64,000 bases of DNA, taken from Sphingobacteriales bacterium (GTDB lineage Bacteria > Bacteroidota > Bacteroidia > Chitinophagales > Chitinophagaceae). The stretch spans positions 248,001-312,000 of the forward strand of contig JACRLZ010000002.1 of assembly GCA_016235125.1 (NCBI GenBank), in the 5' to 3' direction. Positions within the stretch are counted from its first letter, which is position 1. Every line of letters starts with the position of its first letter. A program made the position numbers and the translations under genes. The notes beneath the pieces were generated by a model that searched no databases, was not told the origin of the DNA, and saw only the letters and a list, made by a program, of their open reading frames with translations. This document shows positions 16,886 through 25,738 of the stretch, piece by piece.

Positions 16886-17115
16886 ATCTCATCGGTTTAT
16901 GTTTCACTAAGCCGGTGAAAGGGCGGTACCGGATTTTTTTGCGTCATCCCGCTGTTTGGGGAAGCCTGCCCTTCGCTTTCAAATATAACTTTCCTCAGTT
17001 ATATTATCCTAAAGTTAATTATTAACAGTTGTGGATACAAATTGTAGTAACTAATTTTTGGTTAATGGATTTAGCTGTAAAAGATGACTGCCTGGTAAAA
17101 AAGTATATCAATTAC

Positions 17116-17727
17116 TCAATGGTCAAGGTTTGCAAGTGGATTTTCATCCGGTCTTCCTGCAAATGGCGGATAATCTTTGTACAACCAGGCCATGTATAAA
17201 TTCACTCTCATATTCCAGCGCATCGTCCCTACATTGAAGCGATGCCAGTTCTCAGGATATTCGCCGGTAAATAGTACGGCAAAAAAAGCGAGGAACATTA
17301 ATACACATGTTGCAATACTCCTGAAATACAAAACAAAAGCATGTGGAAAAACCAAGAAAACGCCTAAGAAAGTTCTTAGTAATAATTGACCCCTGCTTAT
17401 TTGCCAGAAGGGCAGATCTAAAACCGTCTTGTCATCCGTAGCATTCATTCCAAAGGCCGGATAGCCATCACACAAATTTGACAAACGGGCACCCACTCTT
17501 AACCCCCAGCGTTGTAATTTTATCACCCATTCATAATACCATTTTGGTGTAACACCTGTAAACAGGATAATAAAAAAAGTTGCAAAAGTCATGAACCAAA
17601 GAGCAATGGCTAAAAATAGAAACGCTAAAAAATGAGGGATGGCAATGTATAGCAATCCAAAAAAAGTACGCAGTAATAATTCTCCTCTTGAATATTCCTG
17701 CTGGTAGTTAATTTCATATGTAAGCAT
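17116..17727 (-). CDS. DUF4389 membrane protein with internal duplication
   Basis: The 203-residue protein consists of two similar halves. Residues 14-90 and 110-190 both begin RG(E/Q)LLLRTF(F/L)G, continue through hydrophobic stretches to an LFTG motif, and end with a W-rich amphipathic segment and a DYPPF/GYPAF motif. Each half appears to have two membrane helices. DUF4389 proteins are of unknown function. It is divergent from the hemerythrin gene, and the shared region contains a CRP/FNR-like palindrome, which suggests a link to oxygen or nitric oxide. Confidence 0.82.
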   Translation of the reverse strand: MLTYEINYQQEYSRGELLLRTFFGLLYIAIPHFLAFLFLAIALWFMTFATFFIILFTGVTPKWYYEWVIKLQRWGLRVGARLSNLCDGYPAFGMNATDDKTVLDLPFWQISRGQLLLRTFLGVFLVFPHAFVLYFRSIATCVLMFLAFFAVLFTGEYPENWHRFNVGTMRWNMRVNLYMAWLYKDYPPFAGRPDENPLANLDH

Positions 17728-17771
17728 ACAGTATTATTTTGGTTGTTAAATATAGTGCAATTGCCCTTTCA

Positions 17772-17787
17772 ACTGACGTAAATCAGA
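17772..17787. promoter_or_regulatory. CRP/FNR-type palindromic operator
   Basis: The sequence ACTGACGTAAATCAGA contains CTGA-N6-TCAG, the TGA-N6-TCA core of CRP/FNR-family sites. Its centre lies about 62 bases before the position where the hemerythrin transcript should start, the class I activator spacing. It is also within 60 bases of the start of the divergent DUF4389 gene. Confidence 0.55.
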
Positions 17788-17829
17788 GCCGCTCTTGTCA
17801 AAGGTCAGTTTCCTGCTTTGGCAAAGAAC

Positions 17830-17837
17830 TAACTTTG
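17830..17837 (+). promoter_or_regulatory. -7 box of the hemerythrin gene
   Basis: TAACTTTG is a full match to the Bacteroidota TAnnTTTG box and ends four bases before the ATG at 17842, so the transcript should be leaderless or nearly so. No good -33 TTTG precedes it, as would fit an activator-dependent promoter. Confidence 0.6.
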
Positions 17838-17841
17838 ATAT

Positions 17842-18333
17842 ATGGCAGATGAAATAAAACCAATCAAGAGAAGTGTGCAATTGGCTCCCCTCAGCAGGGA
17901 ACATCATGAGGGATTATTATTTGCCTGGAAAATAAAGCAGGGGATTGAGAACAGAACCCCGCTGGATGTGATAAGAAAATATGCATTGTGGTACTGGAAA
18001 CATCATATCAAACCGCATTTTTACCAGGAAGAAAAGATACTGGCTCCGCTAATGCCTGCCGGCCACCCGCTGGTTTTAAAAATGCTGGAAGAGCATGACC
18101 ATATCCGGGAACTGGTATTGGGTCTTGATGATGTGGCTGACAAAAGAAATTTGACCATTCTCGCCGATCTGCTGAATCATCATATCCGTTTTGAAGAAAG
18201 AGAGCTGTTTGCCTGGCTTGAGAAAAATCTTGCTACAGAACAATTAGAGGCTATTTACAAACAGCTGGAAAAAAATCCTGTTCATTTTGATGAATCATGG
18301 AAAGAGGAGTTTTGGACGAAGAAACAGAACTGA
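17842..18333 (+). CDS. Hemerythrin-like HHE domain protein
   Basis: The 163-residue cytoplasmic protein is a four-helix HHE-type hemerythrin. Candidate di-iron ligands are His21/His22, His55 and His59 with Glu63/64 (KPHFYQEE), His85/His87 (EEHDHIREL), and His113/His114 with Glu118 (HHIRFEERELF). Such proteins bind oxygen or nitric oxide or repair iron centres (RIC-like). A YtfE/RIC N-terminal domain is missing, so it is the stand-alone type. It is divergent from the DUF4389 gene with an FNR-like site between them. Confidence 0.9.
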   Translation: MADEIKPIKRSVQLAPLSREHHEGLLFAWKIKQGIENRTPLDVIRKYALWYWKHHIKPHFYQEEKILAPLMPAGHPLVLKMLEEHDHIRELVLGLDDVADKRNLTILADLLNHHIRFEERELFAWLEKNLATEQLEAIYKQLEKNPVHFDESWKEEFWTKKQN

Positions 18334-18370
18334 TCCTTCTGATCCTTTCTCAATTGCTAAATTCAATGTT

Positions 18371-18448
18371 TCCCACAAAGACACCAAGAGCACAAAACAT
18401 TATTAGTTATTTGCAAATTTCTTCGTGGTCTTTGTGGCTTAGTGGGAG
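18371..18448. repeat. Intergenic inverted repeat, CCCAC...GTGGG type
   Basis: TCCCACAAAGACACCAAGAG on the left pairs imperfectly with CTTCGTGGTCTTTGTGGCTT...GTGGGA on the right; the right arm reverse-complements to CCCACTAAGCCACAAAGACC. The A/T-rich middle is about 25 bases. It fills the gap between the hemerythrin and DUF5686 genes. Confidence 0.6.
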
Positions 18449-18571
18449 AGAATATTTTTGAGACATATTGCACTAATAAAATCTGGCAAGCCTGTTAAAG
18501 AAATTGAAAAGCGCCTTTTGCTTCTCGGTTTACTGGCAAATAATTCCAATTTTTGTATGTTAAACCTCGGG

Positions 18572-21025
18572 ATGAAGGGACTAAAATCAAAATATTTTTT
18601 CCTCTTAATTTTTTTATTGTCTGTCCTGTTTGCCAACGGGCAGTTATATAAGGTTTCAGGAGTGGTGCTGGATAATAAAAAAGAAAAACTTCCGCTTGCC
18701 AGTCTTGAAATAGTTGAACTCAGAAAAGGAACCGTCAGCAAAGATGATGGCTCTTATGAATTTTATCTTGAAAGAGGCAAATATGACCTGGTGATAAGCA
18801 TGATCGGGTATAAAACAAAAAAGATCACATTTTATATCACCAACAGTGATGTTACAGAGAATATCGAACTGGAAATAGACGACTCACCCGGTCTTGCTGA
18901 AGTAATTGTGAAAGCAAAACCAAGAGACAGGGCGGATGAACTGATTAAAAATGTGATCCGCAATAAAGAAACCGTACTGGATGCCATCGGCTCTTACTCA
19001 TGCAATGCTTACATCAAAGCCTTTCAGCTTGATTCCAACTACTCAGAAAAAAAAGAGGAGGCTGACACAGTGCGGAAAGAAGATTTCACTAAAATGTCGC
19101 TTACAGAGATATTATTACATGTTGACCGCAACAGTAATGGCCAGCTAAAGGAAGAAAGGATCGCCGTAAATAAAAGGGGAAGCACCGAAAGGCTTTTTTA
19201 CATGTCGGCGCTTGATGGCGATTTTTTTATTTATGATAACCTGATCAAAGCCCCGCCGGTATCAAAAATTCCCTTCGTCTCACCGATCAGCTACAGCGGG
19301 CTGCTGGCCTACCGTTTTAAAACACTGAAGATAGACCGCAGCATCAAGCCCAAAGTATATACCATTGCCATCCGGCCAAGACAATTGAGCAATGCCACCG
19401 TTGAAGGCGAGATCAGCATACAGGACAGTACATGGAATGTAATGAGTGTAAGTTTCAGGATACCGCCGCAGCATATGCCCGAATATGATTACATGGAAGT
19501 GAAGCAACAGTATGACCCCATCGGCGACAGCGCAAGAGTGATCTCAAAACAGCAGTTTATTTATTATACCAAAACCAAAAAAGGAAAGATATACGGCGAA
19601 ACCACTGTTTTGTTTTCAGATTACCAGCTAAAGAAAAAATTTCCAAAAGGGCATTTCGGGCTTGAAATAAGTTCCACTTCGCAGGAAGCCTATGAGAAGG
19701 ATTCTGCTTTCTGGAAATCTGTGCGGCTGGAGCCATTGTCACAACAACAGGAATTATATGCCCGCTACCAGGACAGCATCAGCCATTACATGAAGAGTGA
19801 AGCATATCTTGATTCAATGGACAAGGTGCTGAATAAAATTACCTGGAAGAAGATGCTCATATTCGGCCAGATCTTCAATGATCATAAAAAAGAAAGGATG
19901 TGGATACTGCCGCCCATCACCACATTGGTACAACCCATTGCATTTGGCGGAACCCGGCTCAAAGTATCTGCCGGATACCGGAAAACCTACCCATCCCGTA
20001 AAACACTGAACTGGGATGCTGACCTGAGTTATGGTTTTCGAAACAGGGATGTGAACGGGGAAATAAGCCTGCAACGCAAATACAATCCTTTTAACAAAGG
20101 GCAGTTTGGAATAAGGGCCGGAAGAAATTTTGAATACATCTATTCCGGCGATGCATGGATAAATGTGCTGAAGCGGAGCAATATTTACCTGAACAATTAT
20201 TTTGAAATAAGCCATGAACTCGAAATCTTCAACGGGGTAACACTGATGAATGATTTCCAGCTGGCCTTGAGGCGGTCGGTGGCAGATTATAAAGTGGGCA
20301 ATAATGCCGACAGTATTTTTGGGATACCTAACGAACCGGCTCTACAGTTTGATCCGTATAACGCCACATACAATCAGGTAAAACTCTATTTCACTCCGCG
20401 GATGCGGTATATACGGGAGCCAAAAGAAAAAATTCATCTTGGCTCCAAATGGCCCACTTTTTATGTGATATGGAAAAAGGGAATTAAAGGATTGTTCAAA
20501 AGCGAAATTGATTTTGATTACCTCGAATTCGGCATGGAGCAGAGCATGAACTTTGGTGTGATGGGCAATATGAGTTATAATTTCAAAACAGGTGATTTTC
20601 TGAACACTAATGATCTGCGGGTGATAGACTATAAATTCATGCGGCAGGGCGACCCGCTTTTTTTCAATAACCCAAAATACGCTTTCCAGGCGCTGGATTC
20701 CACTTTCCCGGTATTTGACCGTTATTACCAGGGCAACCTGGTGCATGAATTCAACGGGGCGCTGATCAATAAGATACCTTTCCTTAAAAAGATCAAACTG
20801 CAGGAAGTAGCCGGAGGCGGAGTTCTTATTGCCCCCGAAAGAGGTTTGAGCTACGCTGAATTTTTCGCCGGTATAGAAAGAGTATTCAAATGGCCCTTCA
20901 ATCCTTTGGCAAGGGTAAAGCTCGGCGTGTACGTTGTTACATCAGTTGCCAATAAATTCAATAACCCGGTGCAGTTTAAGATTGGGTTGACCACATGGGA
21001 TAGATTCAGGAACCGGTGGAGGTGA
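18572..21025 (+). CDS. DUF5686 outer-membrane protein with carboxypeptidase-regulatory domain
   Basis: The start is set at the ATG 18572, which opens a signal peptide (MKGLKSKYFFLLIFLLSVLF, cut near ANGQ); the product is 817 residues. A carboxypeptidase-regulatory-like domain covers about residues 25-110 (VSGVVLDNKKEKLPLASLEI ... MIGYKT). The rest matches the DUF5686 pattern, a long beta-strand-rich region that probably forms an outer-membrane barrel and ends with strands rich in Phe, Tyr and Trp. No TonB plug is present. Function is unknown. A frame extension of 38 codons upstream lacks signal features and is discounted. Confidence 0.82.
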   Translation: MKGLKSKYFFLLIFLLSVLFANGQLYKVSGVVLDNKKEKLPLASLEIVELRKGTVSKDDGSYEFYLERGKYDLVISMIGYKTKKITFYITNSDVTENIELEIDDSPGLAEVIVKAKPRDRADELIKNVIRNKETVLDAIGSYSCNAYIKAFQLDSNYSEKKEEADTVRKEDFTKMSLTEILLHVDRNSNGQLKEERIAVNKRGSTERLFYMSALDGDFFIYDNLIKAPPVSKIPFVSPISYSGLLAYRFKTLKIDRSIKPKVYTIAIRPRQLSNATVEGEISIQDSTWNVMSVSFRIPPQHMPEYDYMEVKQQYDPIGDSARVISKQQFIYYTKTKKGKIYGETTVLFSDYQLKKKFPKGHFGLEISSTSQEAYEKDSAFWKSVRLEPLSQQQELYARYQDSISHYMKSEAYLDSMDKVLNKITWKKMLIFGQIFNDHKKERMWILPPITTLVQPIAFGGTRLKVSAGYRKTYPSRKTLNWDADLSYGFRNRDVNGEISLQRKYNPFNKGQFGIRAGRNFEYIYSGDAWINVLKRSNIYLNNYFEISHELEIFNGVTLMNDFQLALRRSVADYKVGNNADSIFGIPNEPALQFDPYNATYNQVKLYFTPRMRYIREPKEKIHLGSKWPTFYVIWKKGIKGLFKSEIDFDYLEFGMEQSMNFGVMGNMSYNFKTGDFLNTNDLRVIDYKFMRQGDPLFFNNPKYAFQALDSTFPVFDRYYQGNLVHEFNGALINKIPFLKKIKLQEVAGGGVLIAPERGLSYAEFFAGIERVFKWPFNPLARVKLGVYVVTSVANKFNNPVQFKIGLTTWDRFRNRWR

Positions 21026-21034
21026 TAGCACAAT

Positions 21035-21502
21035 TCATGCTTTAAAGGGATGGTATCCGCTTACAATTTCAATTGCATTTCTGACAAGTTCGATATTGAC
21101 TTTGAACCATTCTTCGGTAAGCACTTCATTGAAAGTTATTTTTACTTTGCCGTCTACAGGACGGCTAAACTTTATCAGATGTAATGGGGCATCCATTTTC
21201 AAGGCTGAAATCCGCCCATGCGCAATTGCATCCCGGATGCTAATAATGGATGAATCAATCGGGATGCTTTTATTTTTAGCAGCAAAGTCATTGAATTTAC
21301 TAATTAATTCCCTTAAGGAGTCATAACTTGTAAACTCGCTTTCAGAGATTTCAGTACCAACGGGCAAATCATAAATATCAAGACCATAAGGTAGGTTTTT
21401 AGGTTTAGCATCAGGAATTTTTTGCAAAACCATTCGTAGGATAAACTCCAACGAATGTAAGTTGCCAACCAATTTTCCAAGATTCAGTACATATGAATTC
21501 AT
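21035..21502 (-). CDS. Hypothetical protein with a HEPN-like R-x4-H motif
   Basis: With the ATG at 21500-21502 the product is 155 residues, cytoplasmic and mainly helical. Late in the protein stands the segment SIRDAIAHGRI, whose R-x4-H spacing, with Asp after the Arg, is the pattern of HEPN-superfamily proteins, many of which are RNases or toxin partners. Two beta strands follow (LIKFSRPVDGKVKITF). No partner antitoxin gene such as a MNT nucleotidyltransferase is adjacent. The same motif also occurs in non-catalytic ligand-binding HEPN proteins, so activity cannot be claimed. Confidence 0.6.
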   Translation of the reverse strand: MNSYVLNLGKLVGNLHSLEFILRMVLQKIPDAKPKNLPYGLDIYDLPVGTEISESEFTSYDSLRELISKFNDFAAKNKSIPIDSSIISIRDAIAHGRISALKMDAPLHLIKFSRPVDGKVKITFNEVLTEEWFKVNIELVRNAIEIVSGYHPFKA

Positions 21503-21574
21503 GGGCATAAGCTTTTTGCAAAGAATATTTTTATAAAATTTTAAGACATTTTAGAAAAGTGCAATTCAGGATGA

Positions 21575-21925
21575 CTATTCGTTGAGTTTTATTACATCTC
21601 CTTTGTTGCTTCCAGCATCTATAATAATACCATTACCTTCTTTGAATTTCTTTTTTGCTAGTTTAATTAGATTGTCACGAAGTTGTGAGTAAGTAAGATC
21701 GCAAAAGCAGGTATAAACTGGCTGCCCAAGCGCTGTTTTTCCAACTTGAGTTTCGTTTGCAATTACTGTACCTAAATACTCGTAGTGGTGCTTGGGTTTA
21801 CTATCTGAAAAGATATATAATCCTTGCACTTGATTTACTTCGGCATTATTTTTTTCAGACTGATTATGACTTCCGGTAAATGCTAGCAAAACAATTATGC
21901 CAGCAACAATAAATAGTTGTTTCAT
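21575..21925 (-). CDS. Small secreted hypothetical protein
   Basis: The ATG at 21923-21925 starts a signal-peptide-like stretch (MKQLFIVAGIIVLLAFTGS), giving 116 residues. The mature part has two Cys (CFCD) and ends with a strand pattern (GIIIDAGSNKGDVIKL). It resembles the small YbjQ/heavy-metal-binding-like or DUF-type periplasmic folds only loosely, so I do not assign a family. The frame continues 17 codons upstream, but those residues would hide the signal peptide. Confidence 0.55.
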   Translation of the reverse strand: MKQLFIVAGIIVLLAFTGSHNQSEKNNAEVNQVQGLYIFSDSKPKHHYEYLGTVIANETQVGKTALGQPVYTCFCDLTYSQLRDNLIKLAKKKFKEGNGIIIDAGSNKGDVIKLNE

Positions 21926-21980
21926 ATATTTAAAGTTTATTATTTTATAAAACATACCCTCACCACCTCGCCACAATCTT

Positions 21981-22000
21981 CCCTTCGACTTCGCTCAGGG
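21981..22000. repeat. Short intergenic repeat CCCT...AGGG
   Basis: CCCTTCGACTTCGCTCAGGG has short complementary ends (CCCT/AGGG) and is a sequence seen repeatedly between genes of Bacteroidota. It sits between the small secreted protein gene and the end of the TonB-dependent receptor gene. Confidence 0.5.
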
Positions 22001-22009
22001 TTATTATAA

Positions 22010-24532
22010 TTACCATCTGGCTACTATTTTAAAATTAATTAACCTCGGTGTCAACCGATTCGGCAATAAATAAACCGTGTTGGAAAAATCTTTTACGAAC
22101 AGATAAGATATTACATTGGCCCGGTCAATGATATTGAATACTTCAAGACTTGCCCATATATTATCAAAGTTGCGAAAAGGAGAGTGGCTACGTCGCTTGC
22201 TCCGGTCATCATCCATCAATAATGCGCTGAAACCAATATCGCAACGGATATAGGGTTCTATCACTGCTGCATTACGATATCTTACTGCATTGGGAATATT
22301 ATACGGCATATTGCTTCCATAAAGAAGATTGACATACGCTTTAAAATTTTTGTTGGTAGGCATGTAATCTTCAAAATACATTCCAAATGTAATGCGTCGG
22401 TCGGTGGGGCGGCGTAGCCAGCCTACATTATTCTTTATGCTGTCTACCGGTACCTGGTCGGCGCTTTGTGCGGTGATGATCTCGCCGGCTGCATTTTTAT
22501 ACTGGTAATAATAATCTCCGTTAATATCCTCACTTGTTTTCATGATGCCGAGGCTGATCCAGCTATCCGCATCTTCCACCAACTGGCCATGAAGCCTCAT
22601 TTCAATTCCTGCTGCATAGGCTTTGGCTTTGTTCTCACCGAAATAACGGATGCGGACATTGTCAATATCATAAGGCACCACATCCGTCATGCTTTTATAA
22701 TAGGCCTCCGTGGTCCAGCGCATCGGCCGGTCGCCAATGCCAATGAAATTATAATCAAATCCCGCAACAGCCTGCCAGCTCTTTTGCGATTTAAGATTTT
22801 TATTTACGGTTCCATCATATCTTCTTAACTCACGGTAGAATGGCGGCTGATCATAAATACCTGCGGCTGCTCTGAAAACAATATCACTTTTCCATTTCGG
22901 TTTCCAGCTTGCCCCGATTCTCGGAGAAATAAGAAATTCTTTATTGAGTGAATTGTAATTGAAACGTACTCCGGCAGTAAGCGTAGCAGAATGACTTGAA
23001 TCTTTGCCAGGCAAAATATTATCCTGTATATATCCCGAAAATTTATTGACATCAAGATCTGCATTTGACCTTATGAGTTTGTTCAGTTGCAGCATATTGG
23101 GCTGATAGGGCAATGCATATCCGGCAGAATCCTGGAATTCCCATTCATCCAGTTTGTCTGCAATGCTTGTTTTATCAAAACCAAGCCCCCATTGTATGGC
23201 ATGTTTACCTGCATCATAATTTCCTTTGTGAGAAATATTCCAGTTGTCAATGTTCAGTGTATTCCTGGCCCAGTTTTGAAAAATGCCGGCTCCCAGTGGG
23301 TTTACAATAAGGCCATAAGTAGGATTTCTTTTATCAAAATCCCTTTCTCCAAACAGATAAGCGCCGATGATGTCAATATTTTCTCTTTCATCATTTTCAA
23401 ATCTTGAGAGCATCCATTTTAATTTCAGTTTTTTGCTTACTGAATTGGTGAAAGAAAGACCTATCATATTCGTCATGTATTCGTCTTTCTCCCTGCCTTC
23501 AAAATTGATATCGACCCCGATCGTTGCACTGAAGAACGGAGAAAAAATAGAAGTAGTGAGTTGACTGAATTGCGGTATCAGGGTAAATTTTGTTTTGGAA
23601 ATATTACCCAGCAACTCTGCCTGCCATTTTTGGCTAAGCTGGTACGAAAGCAATGCCTGGAAATCGGCTGAGGAGGGAACATAATTTCCTTTTGTATCCT
23701 GACTGCTCAATAAATTCCTGTTGCTGCGGTTGCGGACACCAAAGAGATAAGTAAACTTTGAATTTTTACTGGCCCCTTCTAATTCCAACCCCTGTTCAAG
23801 AATACTGATGTAAGCAGAGCCTCCGAATTTTTTGGGCTTCTTGTATTGAATATCCAGCACACTGCTCATCTTATCTCCATATTTTGCCTGGAAGCCGCCG
23901 TTGTAGAAATTGATATTCCTCACCATTTCGGGATTAATAAAACTCAAGCCTTCCTGCTGGCCGCTTCTAACGAGGTAGGGCCGGAATATTTCAAAGTCGT
24001 TTACATAAATAAGATTCTCATCATAACTACCTCCACGAACAGAATATTGAGAAGTGAGTTCATTATTGGAACCAACAAATATTTTTATCAGGCTTTCCAC
24101 ACCCGTAACAGCCGAGGGTAGATTCAAAATAGTTTTTGGATTGGGTCTTATCAATCCGATCTCCCTTCTGTCCCGCTGGTCTGTAACAACTACCGGCTCC
24201 AATGTTTTTTCTCCTTTCTCCAGCCTTATGACAATAGTTTCTTCTTCGCCTTCGCTGAGTAAAAAATTTTTCTGTTCGCTATTTCTTCCTGTGTGGGTGA
24301 AAACAATGGCGAAGGCCTTATCGGCTGCCACTTTTATTCTGAAATAACCTGAATCGTTGGTAATAATTCCTTTTGACTGACCAAGAATGACTACAGAGAC
24401 ACCCTGTAAAGGATTTTCATTTTCATCCACCACTTTGCCGGAAACGTAGGCGAATTTCTTTTGAGAGAAGGAAAAAACAGAGATGAATAAGCAGGCGGCA
24501 GTAAGCAGTATTTGGTACCTGAGTGCTTTCAT
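22010..24532 (-). CDS. TonB-dependent receptor
   Basis: The ATG at 24530-24532 begins a signal peptide (MKALRYQILLTAACLFISVF...), giving 840 residues. A carboxypeptidase-regulatory-like domain occupies about residues 27-105 (VSGKVVDENENPLQGVSVVI). The plug domain follows (VVVTDQRDR ... YSVRGGSYDENLIYVNDFEI ... YNGGFQAKYGD), then a barrel to a C-terminal strand ending in RW. No SusD is nearby. It is the last gene of a minus-strand series after a TPR lipoprotein, rpe and a small lipoprotein, with gaps of about 20-40 bases, so it may be co-transcribed with them. Substrate is unknown. Confidence 0.92.
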   Translation of the reverse strand: MKALRYQILLTAACLFISVFSFSQKKFAYVSGKVVDENENPLQGVSVVILGQSKGIITNDSGYFRIKVAADKAFAIVFTHTGRNSEQKNFLLSEGEEETIVIRLEKGEKTLEPVVVTDQRDRREIGLIRPNPKTILNLPSAVTGVESLIKIFVGSNNELTSQYSVRGGSYDENLIYVNDFEIFRPYLVRSGQQEGLSFINPEMVRNINFYNGGFQAKYGDKMSSVLDIQYKKPKKFGGSAYISILEQGLELEGASKNSKFTYLFGVRNRSNRNLLSSQDTKGNYVPSSADFQALLSYQLSQKWQAELLGNISKTKFTLIPQFSQLTTSIFSPFFSATIGVDINFEGREKDEYMTNMIGLSFTNSVSKKLKLKWMLSRFENDERENIDIIGAYLFGERDFDKRNPTYGLIVNPLGAGIFQNWARNTLNIDNWNISHKGNYDAGKHAIQWGLGFDKTSIADKLDEWEFQDSAGYALPYQPNMLQLNKLIRSNADLDVNKFSGYIQDNILPGKDSSHSATLTAGVRFNYNSLNKEFLISPRIGASWKPKWKSDIVFRAAAGIYDQPPFYRELRRYDGTVNKNLKSQKSWQAVAGFDYNFIGIGDRPMRWTTEAYYKSMTDVVPYDIDNVRIRYFGENKAKAYAAGIEMRLHGQLVEDADSWISLGIMKTSEDINGDYYYQYKNAAGEIITAQSADQVPVDSIKNNVGWLRRPTDRRITFGMYFEDYMPTNKNFKAYVNLLYGSNMPYNIPNAVRYRNAAVIEPYIRCDIGFSALLMDDDRSKRRSHSPFRNFDNIWASLEVFNIIDRANVISYLFVKDFSNTVYLLPNRLTPRLINFKIVARW

Positions 24533-24572
24533 ATGAATGCGATACAAGATACGAATTGTTTTGAAGCCTATT

Positions 24573-25040
24573 TTATTTGGTAAGGTAAAAATGATTTGCC
24601 GTATTAGGATAAGCAATAGCCCCATTAATCTTTAAGTGGGTGATAGGGTTAATGCACATTTCTTTTGTGTTATTAAACAAAGATTTTTTTTGTTCTGATT
24701 TCTCTTCTGTTATTTCTGTGAGACGGTATGTTTTGCCGGCAACTGGAAAATAAAATTCAAAATCATACCCACTCGTTATTTGCATATTGACCAGCCTGTA
24801 CGATATGTTAAGTGTATCATGGCTGCGTTTGAACCCGATATTGAGTAATGCAGAATCAAGAGGTAGATTGAAGTTGTTTCCTTTTGAAAACCTGCGGAGA
24901 ATAATAGAATCTGATTCATGATCCGTAAAACCAACGAGGCTAAAATATAGTTCGCCGTTGGCACAATCAGTCCTTACACAGCTTTGAACCATAGAAATGA
25001 CAAAGGCTGAAATGATAGCTATTTTCAACAAGGATTTCAT
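24573..25040 (-). CDS. Small lipoprotein, DUF6452-like
   Basis: The 155-residue product has a signal ending in MVQSC (Cys21), so it is a likely lipoprotein. Several further Cys occur (RTDCANGE, KEMCINP), suggesting a disulphide. The central part is beta-strand-rich (LYFSLVGFTD, DFEFYFPVAGKTYRL). The pattern resembles a Bacteroidota-specific lipoprotein group often placed just before a TonB-dependent receptor, as it is here. Function is unknown. Confidence 0.65.
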   Translation of the reverse strand: MKSLLKIAIISAFVISMVQSCVRTDCANGELYFSLVGFTDHESDSIILRRFSKGNNFNLPLDSALLNIGFKRSHDTLNISYRLVNMQITSGYDFEFYFPVAGKTYRLTEITEEKSEQKKSLFNNTKEMCINPITHLKINGAIAYPNTANHFYLTK

Positions 25041-25062
25041 GAATAACTAAGATTCCGAAAGG

Positions 25063-25710
25063 TTAAAATTGTTTAAGCATGGAAATTGTATTCTTCGGAT
25101 CAGCCGATTTAAAAACCGTATTCCCCGCTACCAGTACATCAGCTCCTGCGGCAACAATTGAAGAAGCATTTTCCAACGTAACTCCACCATCAATTTCAAT
25201 TTGCACTTTCAATTTTCTCTCATCAATCATCTTGCGGAGCTCTTTTATTTTTTCTAATGTATGAGGTATGAATTTTTGTCCGCCAAAACCAGGATTCACA
25301 CTCATCATGCATACAAGGTCAATATCAGCCAGCACATCACTTAGTTCAGAAACAGGAGTATGAGGATTAATGGCAACTCCGGCTTTCATACCCAATGATT
25401 TTATCTGCTGGATATTTCTATGCAGATGTGGGCAGGCTTCAATGTGAACGGAAAGTATATCGGCTCCTGCATTCTTAAATTGTTCAGCAAATTTCTCTGG
25501 CTCCACGATCATCAGGTGAACATCACAGGTTTTGGTAGTGGCTTTCCTGAAAAATTCCACCAGCATCGGTCCGAAACTGATATTGGGAACAAAGCGGCCA
25601 TCCATCACATCAAGATGATACCAGTCGGCCTCACTTTCGTTCAGCATTTTGCAATCGGCTTCAAGATTGAGAAAGTTGGCAGATAAAAGGGAAGGGGCGA
25701 TGATGGGCAT
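25063..25710 (-). CDS. rpe: Ribulose-phosphate 3-epimerase
   Basis: Starting at the ATG 25708-25710 the product is 215 residues, the family's usual length. It is a TIM barrel with the expected motifs: PIIAPSLLSANF at the N terminus, HLDVMDGRFVPNISFGP with metal-binding His and Asp, DVHLMIVEP, MSVNPGFGGQKFI in the middle, and EIDGGV near the C terminus. It interconverts ribulose-5-phosphate and xylulose-5-phosphate in the pentose phosphate pathway. It lies between a TPR lipoprotein and a small lipoprotein on the same strand. Confidence 0.96.
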   Translation of the reverse strand: MPIIAPSLLSANFLNLEADCKMLNESEADWYHLDVMDGRFVPNISFGPMLVEFFRKATTKTCDVHLMIVEPEKFAEQFKNAGADILSVHIEACPHLHRNIQQIKSLGMKAGVAINPHTPVSELSDVLADIDLVCMMSVNPGFGGQKFIPHTLEKIKELRKMIDERKLKVQIEIDGGVTLENASSIVAAGADVLVAGNTVFKSADPKNTISMLKQF

Positions 25711-25738
25711 GGGAGTAAGTTTGCCCTGCAAGATAATT

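Noticed and set aside
16915..16937. Hairpin plus T run upstream of phoH
   Set aside because: On the plus strand there is no gene to terminate; on the minus strand the T run is on the wrong side. Left uncalled.
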